Shown: piece after piece, positions 1 through 8,505 of the stretch
How positions within the stretch are numbered: the stretch's first letter is position 1
How the letters are laid out: each line of letters begins with the position of its first letter
Assembly (NCBI GenBank): GCA_049964535.1
Contig: JBMFXG010000018.1
Location: forward strand, 1 to 21,733
DNA length: 21,733 nucleotides
Reading direction: 5' to 3'
From: JAJYZP01 sp049964535
GTDB taxonomy: Bacteria > Actinomycetota > Acidimicrobiia > Acidimicrobiales > Acidimicrobiaceae
Made by a program: the position numbers and the translations under genes
Notes under the pieces: model-generated
The model's database searches: none
Seen by the model: only the letters and a program-made list of their open reading frames with translations
Told to the model about the DNA's origin: nothing

Positions 1-304
1 CTGGATACCGGGTGCACGAAAACTCTCTGACGCGAAGGCAAACTGCGCTCAGACGTCTTTTACTGACGGCAACGTCCTCGTGACACAGTGGTCGAGTCGT
101 CCAGAGGACAGTGACTATGCGTGCCCATAATCTCACCGGCAACACCATTGAGAGAATGTTGAAGCTCGGTTAGCGATCTTCCGATCGATAGAGAGACACC
201 GCACAACAGGCTCCGATGAGCGGTACCACCGACTCCAGAGGTCTGCACATCCGATCCACCCCGACCCCATGAGTCTGCAGTTTCACGCTCCTGCAACACT
301 GGAG
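1..304. other. no supported gene
   Basis: I find no gene here that I can support. An open minus-strand frame (60-308) overlaps the stop of the next gene by GTGA, but its predicted protein has no recognisable domain and an irregular composition. No tRNA-like or repeat structure was seen. Confidence 0.5.
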
Positions 305-628
305 TCACAGTGACTGGTCATCTGCCATGCGCCGGAGTTGGAGAGCGAAACCAGGGATCACAAAAGACGCGAGAAAGATTGGCAGAAAGCTCTTACCGGT
401 ACACCGGAAGGCGACTCTCTGACCATCTGCAACATCAAACGTCTGCGTGCGGCTTGAGTTCCGGCCGCTACGAACTTGCAGAGTATGGCGTCCAGAATCA
501 ATCGATAGCTCGACAGAATCGTTCATCGCCACTGATCCAGCACGCTGACCATCAACCAGAATCTCATAGGTTGCACGTCGAACCTCAACGCCGATTGCTC
601 TGTGCGTCACCACCAATGTTACGGTCAT
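305..628 (-). CDS. small beta-rich protein with C-terminal hydrophobic segment, unknown function
   Basis: A 107-residue protein that I cannot assign to a named family. Residues about 18-76 look like one small beta-sandwich: Y-x-I-x-V-D-G at 21-27, a GRHTLQV strand at 46-52, and a closing strand ending at Cys76. This resembles the PEGA-like small domains found in many hypothetical actinobacterial proteins. Residues about 80-97 (FLPIFLASFVIPGFAL) are hydrophobic and could be a membrane segment, followed by two Arg, which would suggest the N-terminal domain is cytoplasmic or membrane-peripheral. The ATG start is supported by a strong Shine-Dalgarno, GGGGAGGAGCT, about 8 nt upstream (634-644 on the complement). 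No neighbour gives functional context, because the next 1.4 kb upstream lacks a clear gene. The coding call is good; the function is unknown. Confidence 0.72.
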   Translation of the reverse strand: MTVTLVVTHRAIGVEVRRATYEILVDGQRAGSVAMNDSVELSIDSGRHTLQVRSGRNSSRTQTFDVADGQRVAFRCTGKSFLPIFLASFVIPGFALQLRRMADDQSL

Positions 629-2011
629 CGGTTAGCTCCTCCCCACACGTCTGGGCGGCGTTCCGAGAATCCCAAAACACTCGTAACGAAAGAGTAGGGT
701 CAACTCTATCGGCCAACTCACCCTGGCTCGTGGAAGTACTCAGCACACCGGAGACATCCCTACAGGAAGCTTACCCTTAGTGATAGCACGTCTGAGTGAT
801 CAACGATGATACGCAGTCACGCTACGCTCTTACGAATCGCAGCCTCGATTTGGCGACGATCGACTGTGTGCAGTGCTTCTTTGACAGCAATTGGCCTACC
901 TGACGCACAAGGTCGTGCGATCCGAGTGCTCAATGGGTTAACGAGCCTAGATCCCGGGGCGTTGACAGTGGCCACTGCAACGGTATCACGCACAAGGGAG
1001 GACAGGGCACCTCAACCCGGGAGTGCCGTACCATGCGAACCGGTCGAGGCGAGAGCGAGATCACTGGAGAGGCCGTAGGGAGCTAGCTCAGAACGGGACC
1101 ACTCGAGCGAACTTGGGCCCAAGGACGATGACCGAAGCCGAGGCCGAAGGCATTGCGCTCACTATCGAGGTGGAGCATCGCTCCAGCAAGAGATGACGCG
1201 AGCCTACGCGCGACCCTCGACTCAAGCGTCATGTTCTCTGCTCTAGATGCACCATCGAAGAGGCCAGCGAGACGGCTCCAGTTATCGTTCGGTAGACCTT
1301 AGGAAGTACTCACTTCGCCGAGTTTACTGAAAGAGTTCATGGGAGTTGTGAACCCCCCGAACCTCGAGCTCGACTATCCGCAGCTCAGTTCGATCGATTC
1401 AGAGTACGGCTTCAACGCCACGCTCTCATCATTGATGACCAGATGGAGATACTGACGTTTTGTTCATCGGATTCCAACGACAACTACCTGATGGCACTGG
1501 TAGCGACAACGCATCCAATCATGAACTTCTCTACCCTCTGAGAAGAGCTAGCAACCGTTATGGACAACCGCATGCAAGCGAAAGCTGCCGCTCCTTCGAC
1601 CTTTGTCATGAGCGCCAAACCTACACCCCGCCCGCCGCAGGCCTTCGAACTACTTGGGGTCTCTTGGAGTCTGGGTTAGGTGTGGACAAGACCAATGCCA
1701 TAGTCGTCCTGGCAGGTCGTGATACTGGATGGTTTTGGGGGAGCTTCGGGCTGGCCCATGGCGAGGCCGACAAGGTGCAGCGTTGGGGAAGGGGTAGTTG
1801 ACTGTAACGATAACACAAGTCAGAGCGCTGCGGTGTACCGCCCGTTGACAAGTGAGATCGAGACCAGCACCAGCCCGGTAGGCCTAAATGACTCTGTGAC
1901 GATCGAGACCGGTGGCAGTGCACACGCGCCACTCTCTATGGTGAACCTAGCTTCACTGAGGGTGAATCAGCGAGGTCTCGAGTCTCGTACCCAGCGGTTA
2001 TGAACGACGAC
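629..2011. other. gene-poor stretch, no supported gene
   Basis: Nearly 1.4 kb without a gene I can support. Several open frames of 90-113 codons exist on both strands (for example 806-1078 +, 1460-1801 + and 1621-1932 -). They overlap each other, carry low-complexity or Ser/Arg/Pro-rich translations, lack convincing ribosome binding sites and show no recognisable motif. The stretch may be decayed former coding DNA, but no parent gene could be identified. It contains a near-palindrome at 961-981, listed separately. Confidence 0.5.
961..981. repeat. near-perfect palindrome
   Basis: CAGTGGCCACTG (966-977) is a perfect 12-bp palindrome. It is flanked by GTTG on the left and CAAC on the right, so the symmetry extends to a 10-bp stem with a single extra A on the left side. 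It lies in the gene-poor stretch with no gene boundary nearby. It could be an operator relic or chance. Confidence 0.35.
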
Positions 2012-2926
2012 TCAGTACGATCGAGTGAAGTTCTCAAAGGTCTCCGATAGCTCGGCATACTTTTTGACCCGACCCCTTGCGCCCTCACCGATTCGCGAGA
2101 TGAGCATCGAGATGACGGTCTCGAGCAAAGCGAGTGACGGGGTCATCGAATCAAACGGGGTAAGCCCTGCGATCGACGCGTAGAGCACGACGTCCGCGAA
2201 GCTTGCTGCCGGCGAGAGATACGGATCGGTAAAGAGAATAACCGTAGCGTGGTGATCTTTTGCCTGCCGTGCGAGGGCCACGGTATCGGCCTGATAGCGC
2301 CGATAGTCAAAGACCACGAGTACCGAGTCAGAGGAGATATCCAACAAGGCGTTCACTCGCTTCCCCGGTGTAGCGCCAATGAGCGATACCTTTGGTCGCA
2401 GAACCTCGAGAGACCAAGAGAAGATCTGTGCGAGTGCGCTGCTCACTCGTCCGCCACAGACGTAGATGTGTTTTTGGAGATCCGCAAGAGCCACGAGTGC
2501 GCACTCGACATCGTCCGGATTCAAAGACACGAACGATCGTGAGATCTCAGTCGAGAGAAAGGTCGCCGAGGATGCGAGCGACTCCATCTGCGTATCGCTC
2601 CCAAGGGCGTCGATTCGAGAGGGAGGCATTAATCGCTGCTCGAGCTCCGATTGCAGGCTCGCTTTAAATGAGGCGAAACCATCAAATCCGAGCTTTGTGA
2701 CGAGTCGGGTAACCGTTGGATCGGACACGCCAGCCTTGCGCGCCAGAGACGAGATGTTGACCAGGCCAGCAACTGGGTAGTTAGAGAGCAAGACTGCCGC
2801 TACCTTGAGCTCGGAGCGCGACAGTGTCGCTCGCATCTTCCGAAGTGTCGTTGCAATCGAGACACCCTCAAGACTCTGATAGCTCTCGCCATCGGTTTCG
2901 CTCGTAACCGGTGCAGCTTCAGCCAC
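2012..2926 (-). CDS. MurR/RpiR family transcriptional regulator
   Basis: A 304-residue DNA-binding repressor or activator of the MurR/RpiR family, which senses a phosphosugar or related ligand through a SIS domain. Residues about 25-100 form the N-terminal HTH_6 domain, including the helix-turn-helix region ISSLARKAGVSDPTVTRLVTKLG at 58-80 (key residues: A65, G66, V67, T71 and R74). Residues about 140-280 form the SIS domain: the GGRVSS loop at 158-163 matches the usual G-x-G-x-S sugar-phosphate site, and the strand VLVVFDYRR at 202-210 is also typical. Length is normal for the family. The start is GTG at 2926, with GGAG six nt upstream. The gene is divergent from the amidotransferase at 3310, its most likely regulatory target, with a 12-bp palindrome in the shared upstream region. 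Family assignment is firm; the ligand and the target are inference. Confidence 0.9.
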   Translation of the reverse strand: MAEAAPVTSETDGESYQSLEGVSIATTLRKMRATLSRSELKVAAVLLSNYPVAGLVNISSLARKAGVSDPTVTRLVTKLGFDGFASFKASLQSELEQRLMPPSRIDALGSDTQMESLASSATFLSTEISRSFVSLNPDDVECALVALADLQKHIYVCGGRVSSALAQIFSWSLEVLRPKVSLIGATPGKRVNALLDISSDSVLVVFDYRRYQADTVALARQAKDHHATVILFTDPYLSPAASFADVVLYASIAGLTPFDSMTPSLALLETVISMLISRIGEGARGRVKKYAELSETFENFTRSY

Positions 2927-3309
2927 CTCTACTCCGATCGCATCGGACGCGCGCTTCCTGTCGCTCTCGCGTCTGCCGCTCTAACGTTAGACGGACAGTG
3001 CGCATATTTCAATTTCCACACGCGATTTCCACCACGATTCCCAAATCCTCTCCTCCACAATCGGGACCGTAGACCCATCGCTTGCCCAGTAGAGACCAGA
3101 TCGATGATGACGTCGCAAGAGTCGAGCTCGTCCTAGGAGGCGCTGATATGGGTACAGGCTCATCCACCAGTACGAGGTCAGCGCTCGAGCTGTCAGACGT
3201 CTCCGAGGGACTAAACGCCAAGAAGGCCATATAGTTGATAGAGAAGGTTTGCTACAGCTCACATGTATGGGCAGCGAGCACCACGGACCAATACGAGGTA
3301 GGTCACAGC
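2927..3309. promoter_or_regulatory. divergent intergenic region between rpiR-type and amidotransferase genes
   Basis: About 380 bp separate the two divergent starts. It should hold both promoters. I could not place confident -35/-10 boxes. Open frames here on the minus strand (2987-3262, 3009-3230) have unconvincing Trp/Arg/Ser-rich translations and were not called. Confidence 0.4.
2980..2991. promoter_or_regulatory. candidate operator palindrome upstream of the RpiR-type gene
   Basis: TCTAACGTTAGA is a perfect 12-bp palindrome about 54 bp upstream of the regulator's GTG start. Position and symmetry suit an autoregulatory operator for a dimeric HTH protein. There is no direct evidence that the neighbouring regulator binds it. 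Confidence 0.35.
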
Positions 3310-4020
3310 TTGAAAAAGATCGGTATTACCTGCGGATTACAGAAGCCCTATCGTTATGGAATTCATCGTGGCTATGCAGACGCAGTTACCGAGCTGCAAG
3401 CGGTGCCGGTATTTCTGTCGAGCGCTTCCGCTCGGTCCTTTGAATCCCCGGAGATAGCTCAAGATGGAGACCTTGCTAGCTTCGTCCAGGAGCTGCTAGC
3501 GCCCCTCGATGCAGTCATCATCTCCGGTGGGTGGGACGTTGACCCGCTCTTTTACGGCGAAGAGCCCTCAGAGCTCCTACAAGATATCGAGCCGGCACGA
3601 GATCGTCTGGAGTTTGCAATCATCGCAGAGGCACGAGCGACCTCAAAACGACTACTTGCGATCTGTCGAGGCCTTCAGGTATTGAACGTTGAGCAAGGTG
3701 GAACGCTCTACCAGGACCTCGGTCACAGCGGATATCAAGAACACAGTCGCATCGACCTCGAGTATGCAGTAGCTCACGAGATCAGCGTCGAAGAGAACTC
3801 GGAACTAGCGAAGATCCTTGGTGGTGGCATCGGCGTCAATACGCTGCATCATCAGGGAATCAAGGACCTCGCTCCCACGCTCGTTGCATCGGCGTACTCT
3901 CCCGATGGAGTCATCGAGGCGGTTGAGATGGAGAACGTCCTCGGGGTTCAGTGGCATCCTGAAAGGCTGTTCGAGAAAGATCGTCGACATTTGGGTCTGT
4001 TCTCTTGGCTCGTGGCGTAG
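3310..4020 (+). CDS. class I glutamine amidotransferase-like hydrolase (peptidase C26, PuuD-like)
   Basis: A 236-residue cytoplasmic hydrolase of the gamma-glutamyl-GABA hydrolase (PuuD)/C26 type, expected to cleave a gamma-glutamyl amide bond. The Cys nucleophile is C119 in AICRGLQVLNV (canonical GICRGMQLLNV), and the catalytic His/Glu are H216 and E218 in GVQWHPE. Other family signatures are SGGWDVDP-x-x-Y-G (72-83), the D-R-x-E-F segment near 98-102, and the HHQ motif at 180-182. I chose the TTG start at 3310 because it gives the typical MKKIGITC beginning and has GAGG at 3295-3298. An open frame extends upstream to a TTG at 3235, but those 25 residues do not resemble the family. E. coli PuuD is about 254 residues. 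The gene is divergent from an RpiR-type regulator and stands alone on its strand, so a polyamine or GABA pathway cannot be inferred from context. The substrate is uncertain. Confidence 0.85.
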   Translation: MKKIGITCGLQKPYRYGIHRGYADAVTELQAVPVFLSSASARSFESPEIAQDGDLASFVQELLAPLDAVIISGGWDVDPLFYGEEPSELLQDIEPARDRLEFAIIAEARATSKRLLAICRGLQVLNVEQGGTLYQDLGHSGYQEHSRIDLEYAVAHEISVEENSELAKILGGGIGVNTLHHQGIKDLAPTLVASAYSPDGVIEAVEMENVLGVQWHPERLFEKDRRHLGLFSWLVA

Positions 4021-4225
4021 GCCTCCTCTCCACCTTACAGACTTGCTCTGGTAGATTGCGTTTCGTCATTGCTGCACGTACACCCTGCTAGCACCTCCTC
4101 TATCGCACCGCCCAGAGAACGAGCGGTACCCTACTTCGTCCTGTGCCCTCAGAGGGTAGGGCACGCCGTCGCAACGCGATGCGTTAGGGCGCTGGAGAAC
4201 GAACCTTCGAGGCGAGTCGACCGCC

Positions 4226-6136
4226 ATGTTTAAGACACTCCAGCGGCGGAAGGTGAGGAGAACAAAGACAAAAGCCGTGACCACTCTTTGCATCGTTGCG
4301 CTGAGCGTGCTGGCCAGCTCAGCGACGCTTAAGTGGACGCCTAACGCTACTTGGGCGGCGAGGACTCCTCGGGAGCCCATCTCGAATATCATTCCACGAA
4401 CAGCTCTCCACTATCGTCACCGTCCGCTCAGCACGATGAGTCGCATCGCACACACTCGTAGACAGCGACGTATCGCTATCAAGGTCAACTTTCAAATCGT
4501 TCTCCGGAGCCGTGACCCTGGAGGTCTCGAGAGCATCGTACGCCAGACCTCGACCCCAGGCTCTCACGAGTATCTCCACTTCCTCTCGGCGCAACGGTTT
4601 GCTGCAGACTTTGGTGCCTCCCCTCAGATCATCGGACATGTTGAGCGAGTGTTAGAGCGAGCTCACATCACTCCTAGCTTGCTCTGGCGAAACAAGCTCG
4701 TCATCGCAGCGGTTGGGTCGACCCAGGCGCTTGGCCGACTCTTCAAGATCTCCTTCTTTCGCATTCGTGTCGGGTCGCGTGGTTTCTTTGAAGAAGCCAC
4801 TCGTCTTCCAACGATTCCATTGACCCTCAGATCTAGCGTCGTGGGAACCATGGGACTCTTCCCGAACGGTAGCACACCGCTCACCCAAGGACGACAGGCT
4901 CGAGCTTCAGCCAAGAGGTCGGCTGCACTCGTACGGCTGCACTCGCTCACAGTACGGGCAAGCTCACCGCTTGCAGCGTGTCGAAGTGCCCAAGCACAGG
5001 CCCAGAGCCTCGGTAGCTACCTGCCCGCGCAGATCGCTCGGCTCTATGGACTCGCTGCCCTCTACGTGAAGGGAGGCTCTGGTCGAGGTGTAACGATCGC
5101 TCTGCCGGAGTTCACCTCCCCCACCGCAACGCACGGAAGTTCAGCGTTTCAGCGAGACCTCGCAAGGTTTCAGCATTGCTTTCACGCATCGGGTGCTGTT
5201 ACCTTCACGAAGGTTCAAGGAGGATCAGGCAATACCTCGTCCGTCAATCTCGAGGAGGCTGCGCTCGACGCAGAGACACTGAGCGCTCTCTCCCCCAGGG
5301 CCAGACTCGACATCTACTCTGCGACACAAGGGAACTCCGACGAGATGTACTTCCAGATGGTCAACGATGATCGTGCTGCGCTCATCGTGTCGAGTTGGGG
5401 CTCGTGTGAACAGCTAACGGCTTCAATCGATGTCCACGTAGAGCGCCTAGCGCTCTTAGAGGCCGCCGCACAGGGTCAGAGCTTCATCGCCGCAGCGGGC
5501 GACGACGGTTCAGAGGACTGCTGGTCATCGCATCAACAATCAGAGCTGGCCATCGACGATCCTGGTTCTCAGCCATACGCCACTGACGTTGGAGGGGTGC
5601 AGTACAACTCGACCCTATCGCTCTCGCCAACGATAGCGCCACGAGTCTGGAACGATCCGTCATATAGCGGCGGCTCCGGCGGAGGCACCTCAATACTGTG
5701 GAACCGTCCCAGCTATCAGAGCCCGGTCGCTACGGTCGATCCCGAAGCGGTCTCGTCTTGTAGTCGGCCAGGGAAGAGCTGTCGACTCGCTCCCGATATC
5801 TCAATGCTCGCTGAGGGTTTTCTCATCGATACTCCAACGTACGGATGGGATGTTCTCGGCGGTACGAGTGGATCTGCTCCGGTCTTCGGAGCTGGTATCG
5901 CAGATCTTGAGTCACTCGTGCACCATCGTCTCGGGCTCCTCAACCCACTCCTCTATGCCCTAAGCTCCACTCATCCACAGGTCTTTACCGATGTTACGCT
6001 CGGGAGCAACGACTACCACCATCGACATCATGGACTCTTCCACGCTCGACCCGGCTACGACGTAGCCTCCGGGTTGGGAACCGTCAACTTCGCTACGCTC
6101 CTCCGCTATCTACCGCACTCTCGAGGTGGCCGATAA
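4226..6136 (+). CDS. secreted pro-kumamolisin / sedolisin-family (S53) acid serine-carboxyl protease
   Basis: A 636-residue preproprotease. Residues 1-45 are a basic N-terminus plus a hydrophobic core (CIVALSVLASSA at 22-33), fitting a Sec signal peptide. Residues about 80-215 are the Pro-kumamolisin activation domain (GSHEYLHFLSAQRFAADFG at 112-130 is typical). The catalytic domain follows a linker, from about 265. The Ser-Glu-Asp set is visible: E344 and D348 in EEAALD, D426 (oxyanion Asp) in AAAGDDGS, and S548 in GGTSGSAP. The calcium site near the C-terminus also seems present: D589 in FTDV and D612 in GYDVASGLG. S53 enzymes act at acid pH, so an extracellular role in protein scavenging in an acidic habitat is likely. 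The start is ATG with GAGG 13 nt upstream, which is weak, but it is required for the signal peptide. All key residues are intact. There is no obvious partner gene. Confidence 0.93.
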   Translation: MFKTLQRRKVRRTKTKAVTTLCIVALSVLASSATLKWTPNATWAARTPREPISNIIPRTALHYRHRPLSTMSRIAHTRRQRRIAIKVNFQIVLRSRDPGGLESIVRQTSTPGSHEYLHFLSAQRFAADFGASPQIIGHVERVLERAHITPSLLWRNKLVIAAVGSTQALGRLFKISFFRIRVGSRGFFEEATRLPTIPLTLRSSVVGTMGLFPNGSTPLTQGRQARASAKRSAALVRLHSLTVRASSPLAACRSAQAQAQSLGSYLPAQIARLYGLAALYVKGGSGRGVTIALPEFTSPTATHGSSAFQRDLARFQHCFHASGAVTFTKVQGGSGNTSSVNLEEAALDAETLSALSPRARLDIYSATQGNSDEMYFQMVNDDRAALIVSSWGSCEQLTASIDVHVERLALLEAAAQGQSFIAAAGDDGSEDCWSSHQQSELAIDDPGSQPYATDVGGVQYNSTLSLSPTIAPRVWNDPSYSGGSGGGTSILWNRPSYQSPVATVDPEAVSSCSRPGKSCRLAPDISMLAEGFLIDTPTYGWDVLGGTSGSAPVFGAGIADLESLVHHRLGLLNPLLYALSSTHPQVFTDVTLGSNDYHHRHHGLFHARPGYDVASGLGTVNFATLLRYLPHSRGGR

Positions 6137-6442
6137 CCGCTGAGCGGCTCTGCTAGGTCGCCAGGATCTCTGAAGAAACAGAGCGCAAACAACGTGGTCG
6201 TCACCAACACCGACTGGGTGAGTCGCGTCCTCCAAGGAGTTCAACCGCAGCACCTCCGCGAGGATCAGGTCGCCGATGGTCGCCCCACAGGAGGGAGCTG
6301 ACGTGAGCTGCCACGACTTCGAAGAGGCAAGGGAGTACGGATCGATCTCTATCTCTCGTCGCTGAAAAACAACGTACCCCGCTACCGTGTGGGTGGCGGG
6401 GTACGTAAGTACAAAATCAGAAGCTGCCAAGCCTCTCTCGTC
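6137..6442. other. convergent intergenic region
   Basis: 306 bp between the 3' ends of the protease and helicase genes. It holds the helicase terminator (6365-6406) and a short CCGCTGAGCGG hairpin just after the protease stop. No gene was seen. Confidence 0.5.
6365..6406 (-). terminator. intrinsic terminator of the DEAD-box helicase gene
   Basis: Perfect 11-bp arms at 6372-6382 and 6396-6406 (ACGTACCCCGC and its complement) extend inward by four more pairs, one of them G-U, to a 5-nt loop. On the minus strand the stem is followed by TGTTTTT (6371-6365). It lies 37 bp after the helicase stop. The plus-strand side has no T-tract, so it should act mainly for the helicase. Confidence 0.85.
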
Positions 6443-7894
6443 TCAGCGGCCTCTTCGACCGTAACTCTCCCGACGGCCACTGTCGCCTCGACCGGAATCG
6501 CCACCATAGGAGCGGCCTGAGCTTGAACCGTACGATGACCTCCTGGTCGATCCCGATGAGCCACCGGAACGCCGAGCGCCACCACCGCCCGAGGAGCTTC
6601 TCGGTGCACTAAAGACCTCAACTACCTCGCCCCGTGGACGTTCCCCGACCGCTACACCTCGAAGAGCGGGATCCTCGAGAGAAACCTTGAGGAGATCACC
6701 CTCGATGCCGAGATCCTTTTTAATGCGCCCGGCCGATCGAATCTGATTTCGCTGCACGAGGGTAACAACGACCCCGGCCTCGCCGGCACGGGCGGTACGA
6801 CCCGAACGATGCACGAAGGACTTGTTATCATCAGGCATGTCATAGTGAACAACGAGGTCGAGCCCGGAGATGTCGAGGCCTCGGGCGGCAACATCCGTTG
6901 CGACGAGGACCGAAACTCGACCGGCAGAGAACTTGCGAAGGACTCGCTCCCGTGCGCCCTGTTTGACCCCGCCGGTCAACATTTCGGCGTCGACACCCAT
7001 ATCTTCAAGTTCGTACGTGAGACGCTCCGCCCCATCGCGAGTTCGGACGAACACTAAGGTGCGCTCTGAGCCTGCGCTCATCGCTTCGATCATCGCCGCC
7101 TTGTCGCGTCCATCGACGACGTAGAAGTGATGGGTCATCGTTACGTCCGCTTGGTCGACCTTTGGAACCTCGAAGGCAAGAGGGTCTTTCATGTAGCGAC
7201 TCACAACGCGATCGATATCGCCGTCGAGTGTGGCCGAGAACAACATGGTCTGATGCTCCGGACTTGCGTGCGAGAGGATCTCTTCCACGGAGGGGAGAAA
7301 GCCCATATCCGCCATGAGGTCGGCCTCATCGATGACGACCTGTCGAAGCTCGCCCAAAGAGATCGAGCCTCGGTTGAGGAGGTCGATTAGTCGACCTGGA
7401 GTGGCAACGACGATGTCAACTCCTTTACGGAGTGATCGCATCTGACGATCGATCGGAACTCCACCATAGAACGATTCGATCCACAGTCCCTTCCCGCCCA
7501 TGACGAGCTTGCTCAGGACCTCTCGGACCTGCACTGCAAGCTCTCGAGTGGGAACCAAGACGAGAGCAGCTGGACGGCCCGGGCGAGCCTTCTTGGTATT
7601 TTGGAGAAGGGGCAAGCCGAAGGCCAGGGTCTTTCCTGATCCGGTACTTGCCTTACCACAGATGTCTCTTCCTGCAAGAGCATCGGTCAAAGTCAAGGCC
7701 TGGATCGGCGTTGGGAACTCCACGCCCATCCGCTTGAGAGCTCGTACGAGCTCCTGGTTAATTCCGAGATCAGAGAACGAGAGCGACGAACTCGTCGTCT
7801 CCAGCTCCATCGGTTCCATATCCGCAGCGCCATCGATCACAGTTAAAATCGGCTGTACATCGTTGGCCTCGGTATCAATGGTATCGTCAAACAT
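6443..7894 (-). CDS. DEAD-box ATP-dependent RNA helicase
   Basis: A 483-residue cytoplasmic RNA helicase for RNA remodelling, such as ribosome assembly or mRNA decay. All core motifs are present. The Q motif is FPTPIQ (60-65), motif I ASTGSGKT (82-89), Ia PTRELA (115-120) and Ib TPGR (165-168). Motif II is DEAD (189-192), III SAT (220-222), IV LVFVRT, V VATDVAARGLDI (331-342) and VI HRSGRTARAG (362-371). Residues 1-37 are an acidic N-terminal extension. Residues about 433-483 are a Gly/Ser/Arg tail with repeated SGR, SYG and RR units, like the RGG-type RNA-binding tails of actinobacterial RhlE/CsdA-like proteins. The Shine-Dalgarno is weak and distant (AGAGAG, about 15 nt from ATG). The gene is transcribed alone and ends at a strong terminator. 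Family is certain; the RNA target is unknown. Confidence 0.96.
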   Translation of the reverse strand: MFDDTIDTEANDVQPILTVIDGAADMEPMELETTSSSLSFSDLGINQELVRALKRMGVEFPTPIQALTLTDALAGRDICGKASTGSGKTLAFGLPLLQNTKKARPGRPAALVLVPTRELAVQVREVLSKLVMGGKGLWIESFYGGVPIDRQMRSLRKGVDIVVATPGRLIDLLNRGSISLGELRQVVIDEADLMADMGFLPSVEEILSHASPEHQTMLFSATLDGDIDRVVSRYMKDPLAFEVPKVDQADVTMTHHFYVVDGRDKAAMIEAMSAGSERTLVFVRTRDGAERLTYELEDMGVDAEMLTGGVKQGARERVLRKFSAGRVSVLVATDVAARGLDISGLDLVVHYDMPDDNKSFVHRSGRTARAGEAGVVVTLVQRNQIRSAGRIKKDLGIEGDLLKVSLEDPALRGVAVGERPRGEVVEVFSAPRSSSGGGGARRSGGSSGSTRRSSYGSSSGRSYGGDSGRGDSGRRESYGRRGR

Positions 7895-8045
7895 CGCGTC
7901 AAATCTACTCTCTTGTCGAATTTCACTCAGGTAGCGCAGCCTCGAGGCTCCCTGACCGTTTCAACGAAGAGGAGATTAAAGAGGGGCACTGCGGTATCGA
8001 CTCACACCGCTTGCAACACTCTACACGTTATCGTAGAGATCCGGT

Positions 8046-8066
8046 ACCGTCAGTGACGGTCGTCAC
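8046..8066. promoter_or_regulatory. overlapping palindromes upstream of the helicase gene
   Basis: ACCGTCA-G-TGACGGT (8046-8060) is a perfect 7-bp inverted repeat with one central base. It overlaps GTGACG-GT-CGTCAC (8053-8066), a second inverted repeat that shares the TGACG core. The pair lies in the spacer between the CsoR-type gene's 3' end and the helicase start. There is no T-tract on either strand, so a protein-binding operator is more likely than a terminator. The cognate regulator is unknown. Confidence 0.4.
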
Positions 8067-8140
8067 CGTTATCTACCCGAGCTAGCGTCACACTTGGTAG
8101 TCCCGCTAGCTCCCAGATGCGAGCGGACGTTGTCTGCGTT

Positions 8141-8410
8141 TTAGGAGAGCTTCATGAAAAGCTTCTCGAGTTGTTCCACGCTGTCACCGGTAGTGTTCGC
8201 TAGTTCTGGATTTTGGAGGCAGTAGGTAAGGCCGGCGGCAACGACGCGAAAGTACGCTTGTTCCAGTGCCTTGGAGGCCGCAGAGAGCTGTGTAAGCACA
8301 TCTTTACAGTCTCGTCCCTCCTCGACCATCCGTACAACGCCGCCGACTTGACCTTCGACGCGTCGAAGACGAGTCACTACCTCTCGAACTACGACCTCAG
8401 AGAGCTCCAC
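8141..8410 (-). CDS. CsoR/RcnR-fold transcriptional repressor, CstR-like ligand set
   Basis: An 89-residue all-helical repressor of the CsoR/FrmR/RcnR/CstR family. The signature RLRRVEGQVGGVVRMVEEGRDC runs from 14 to 35, and CKDVLTQLSAASKAL from 35 to 49. Aligned to M. tuberculosis CsoR (Cys36, His61, Cys65), this protein keeps both Cys (C35 and C64) but has Gly (G60) at the His position. CsoR uses Cys-His-Cys to bind Cu(I). CstR-type persulfide sensors need only the two Cys, so sulfane-sulfur or thiol-stress sensing is the better inference. I prefer the GTG start at 8410, which has AGAGG eight nt upstream. An ATG at 8440 adds 10 residues but lacks a good ribosome binding site. The gene lies 95 bp downstream of an unknown membrane-protein gene on the same strand. 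No copper ATPase, rhodanese or persulfide dioxygenase is nearby. Fold is firm; the ligand is inferred. Confidence 0.88.
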   Translation of the reverse strand: MELSEVVVREVVTRLRRVEGQVGGVVRMVEEGRDCKDVLTQLSAASKALEQAYFRVVAAGLTYCLQNPELANTTGDSVEQLEKLFMKLS

Positions 8411-8505
8411 GTTCACAACCTCTTTCCAGTTACATTCCAATGAGAGCGACGGTACGCTCTGCGAAAAACTACGATCTTCGGCGACGGACCCGTTGCACGA
8501 GCCCG

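Noticed and set aside
310..780. 156-codon plus-strand frame
   Set aside because: It is antisense to the better-supported 107-residue gene with a strong Shine-Dalgarno; its translation is Ser/Arg/Gln-rich with no motif.
1621..1932. 103-codon minus-strand frame, considered as a transposase remnant
   Set aside because: Pro/Ser/Arg-rich translation with no DDE-type or HTH motif, and overlapped by two competing plus-strand frames.
8141..8440. Copper-sensing CsoR as the assignment
   Set aside because: The Cu-binding His of the Cys-His-Cys set is replaced by Gly and no copper-export gene is adjacent, so a specific copper role was not claimed.
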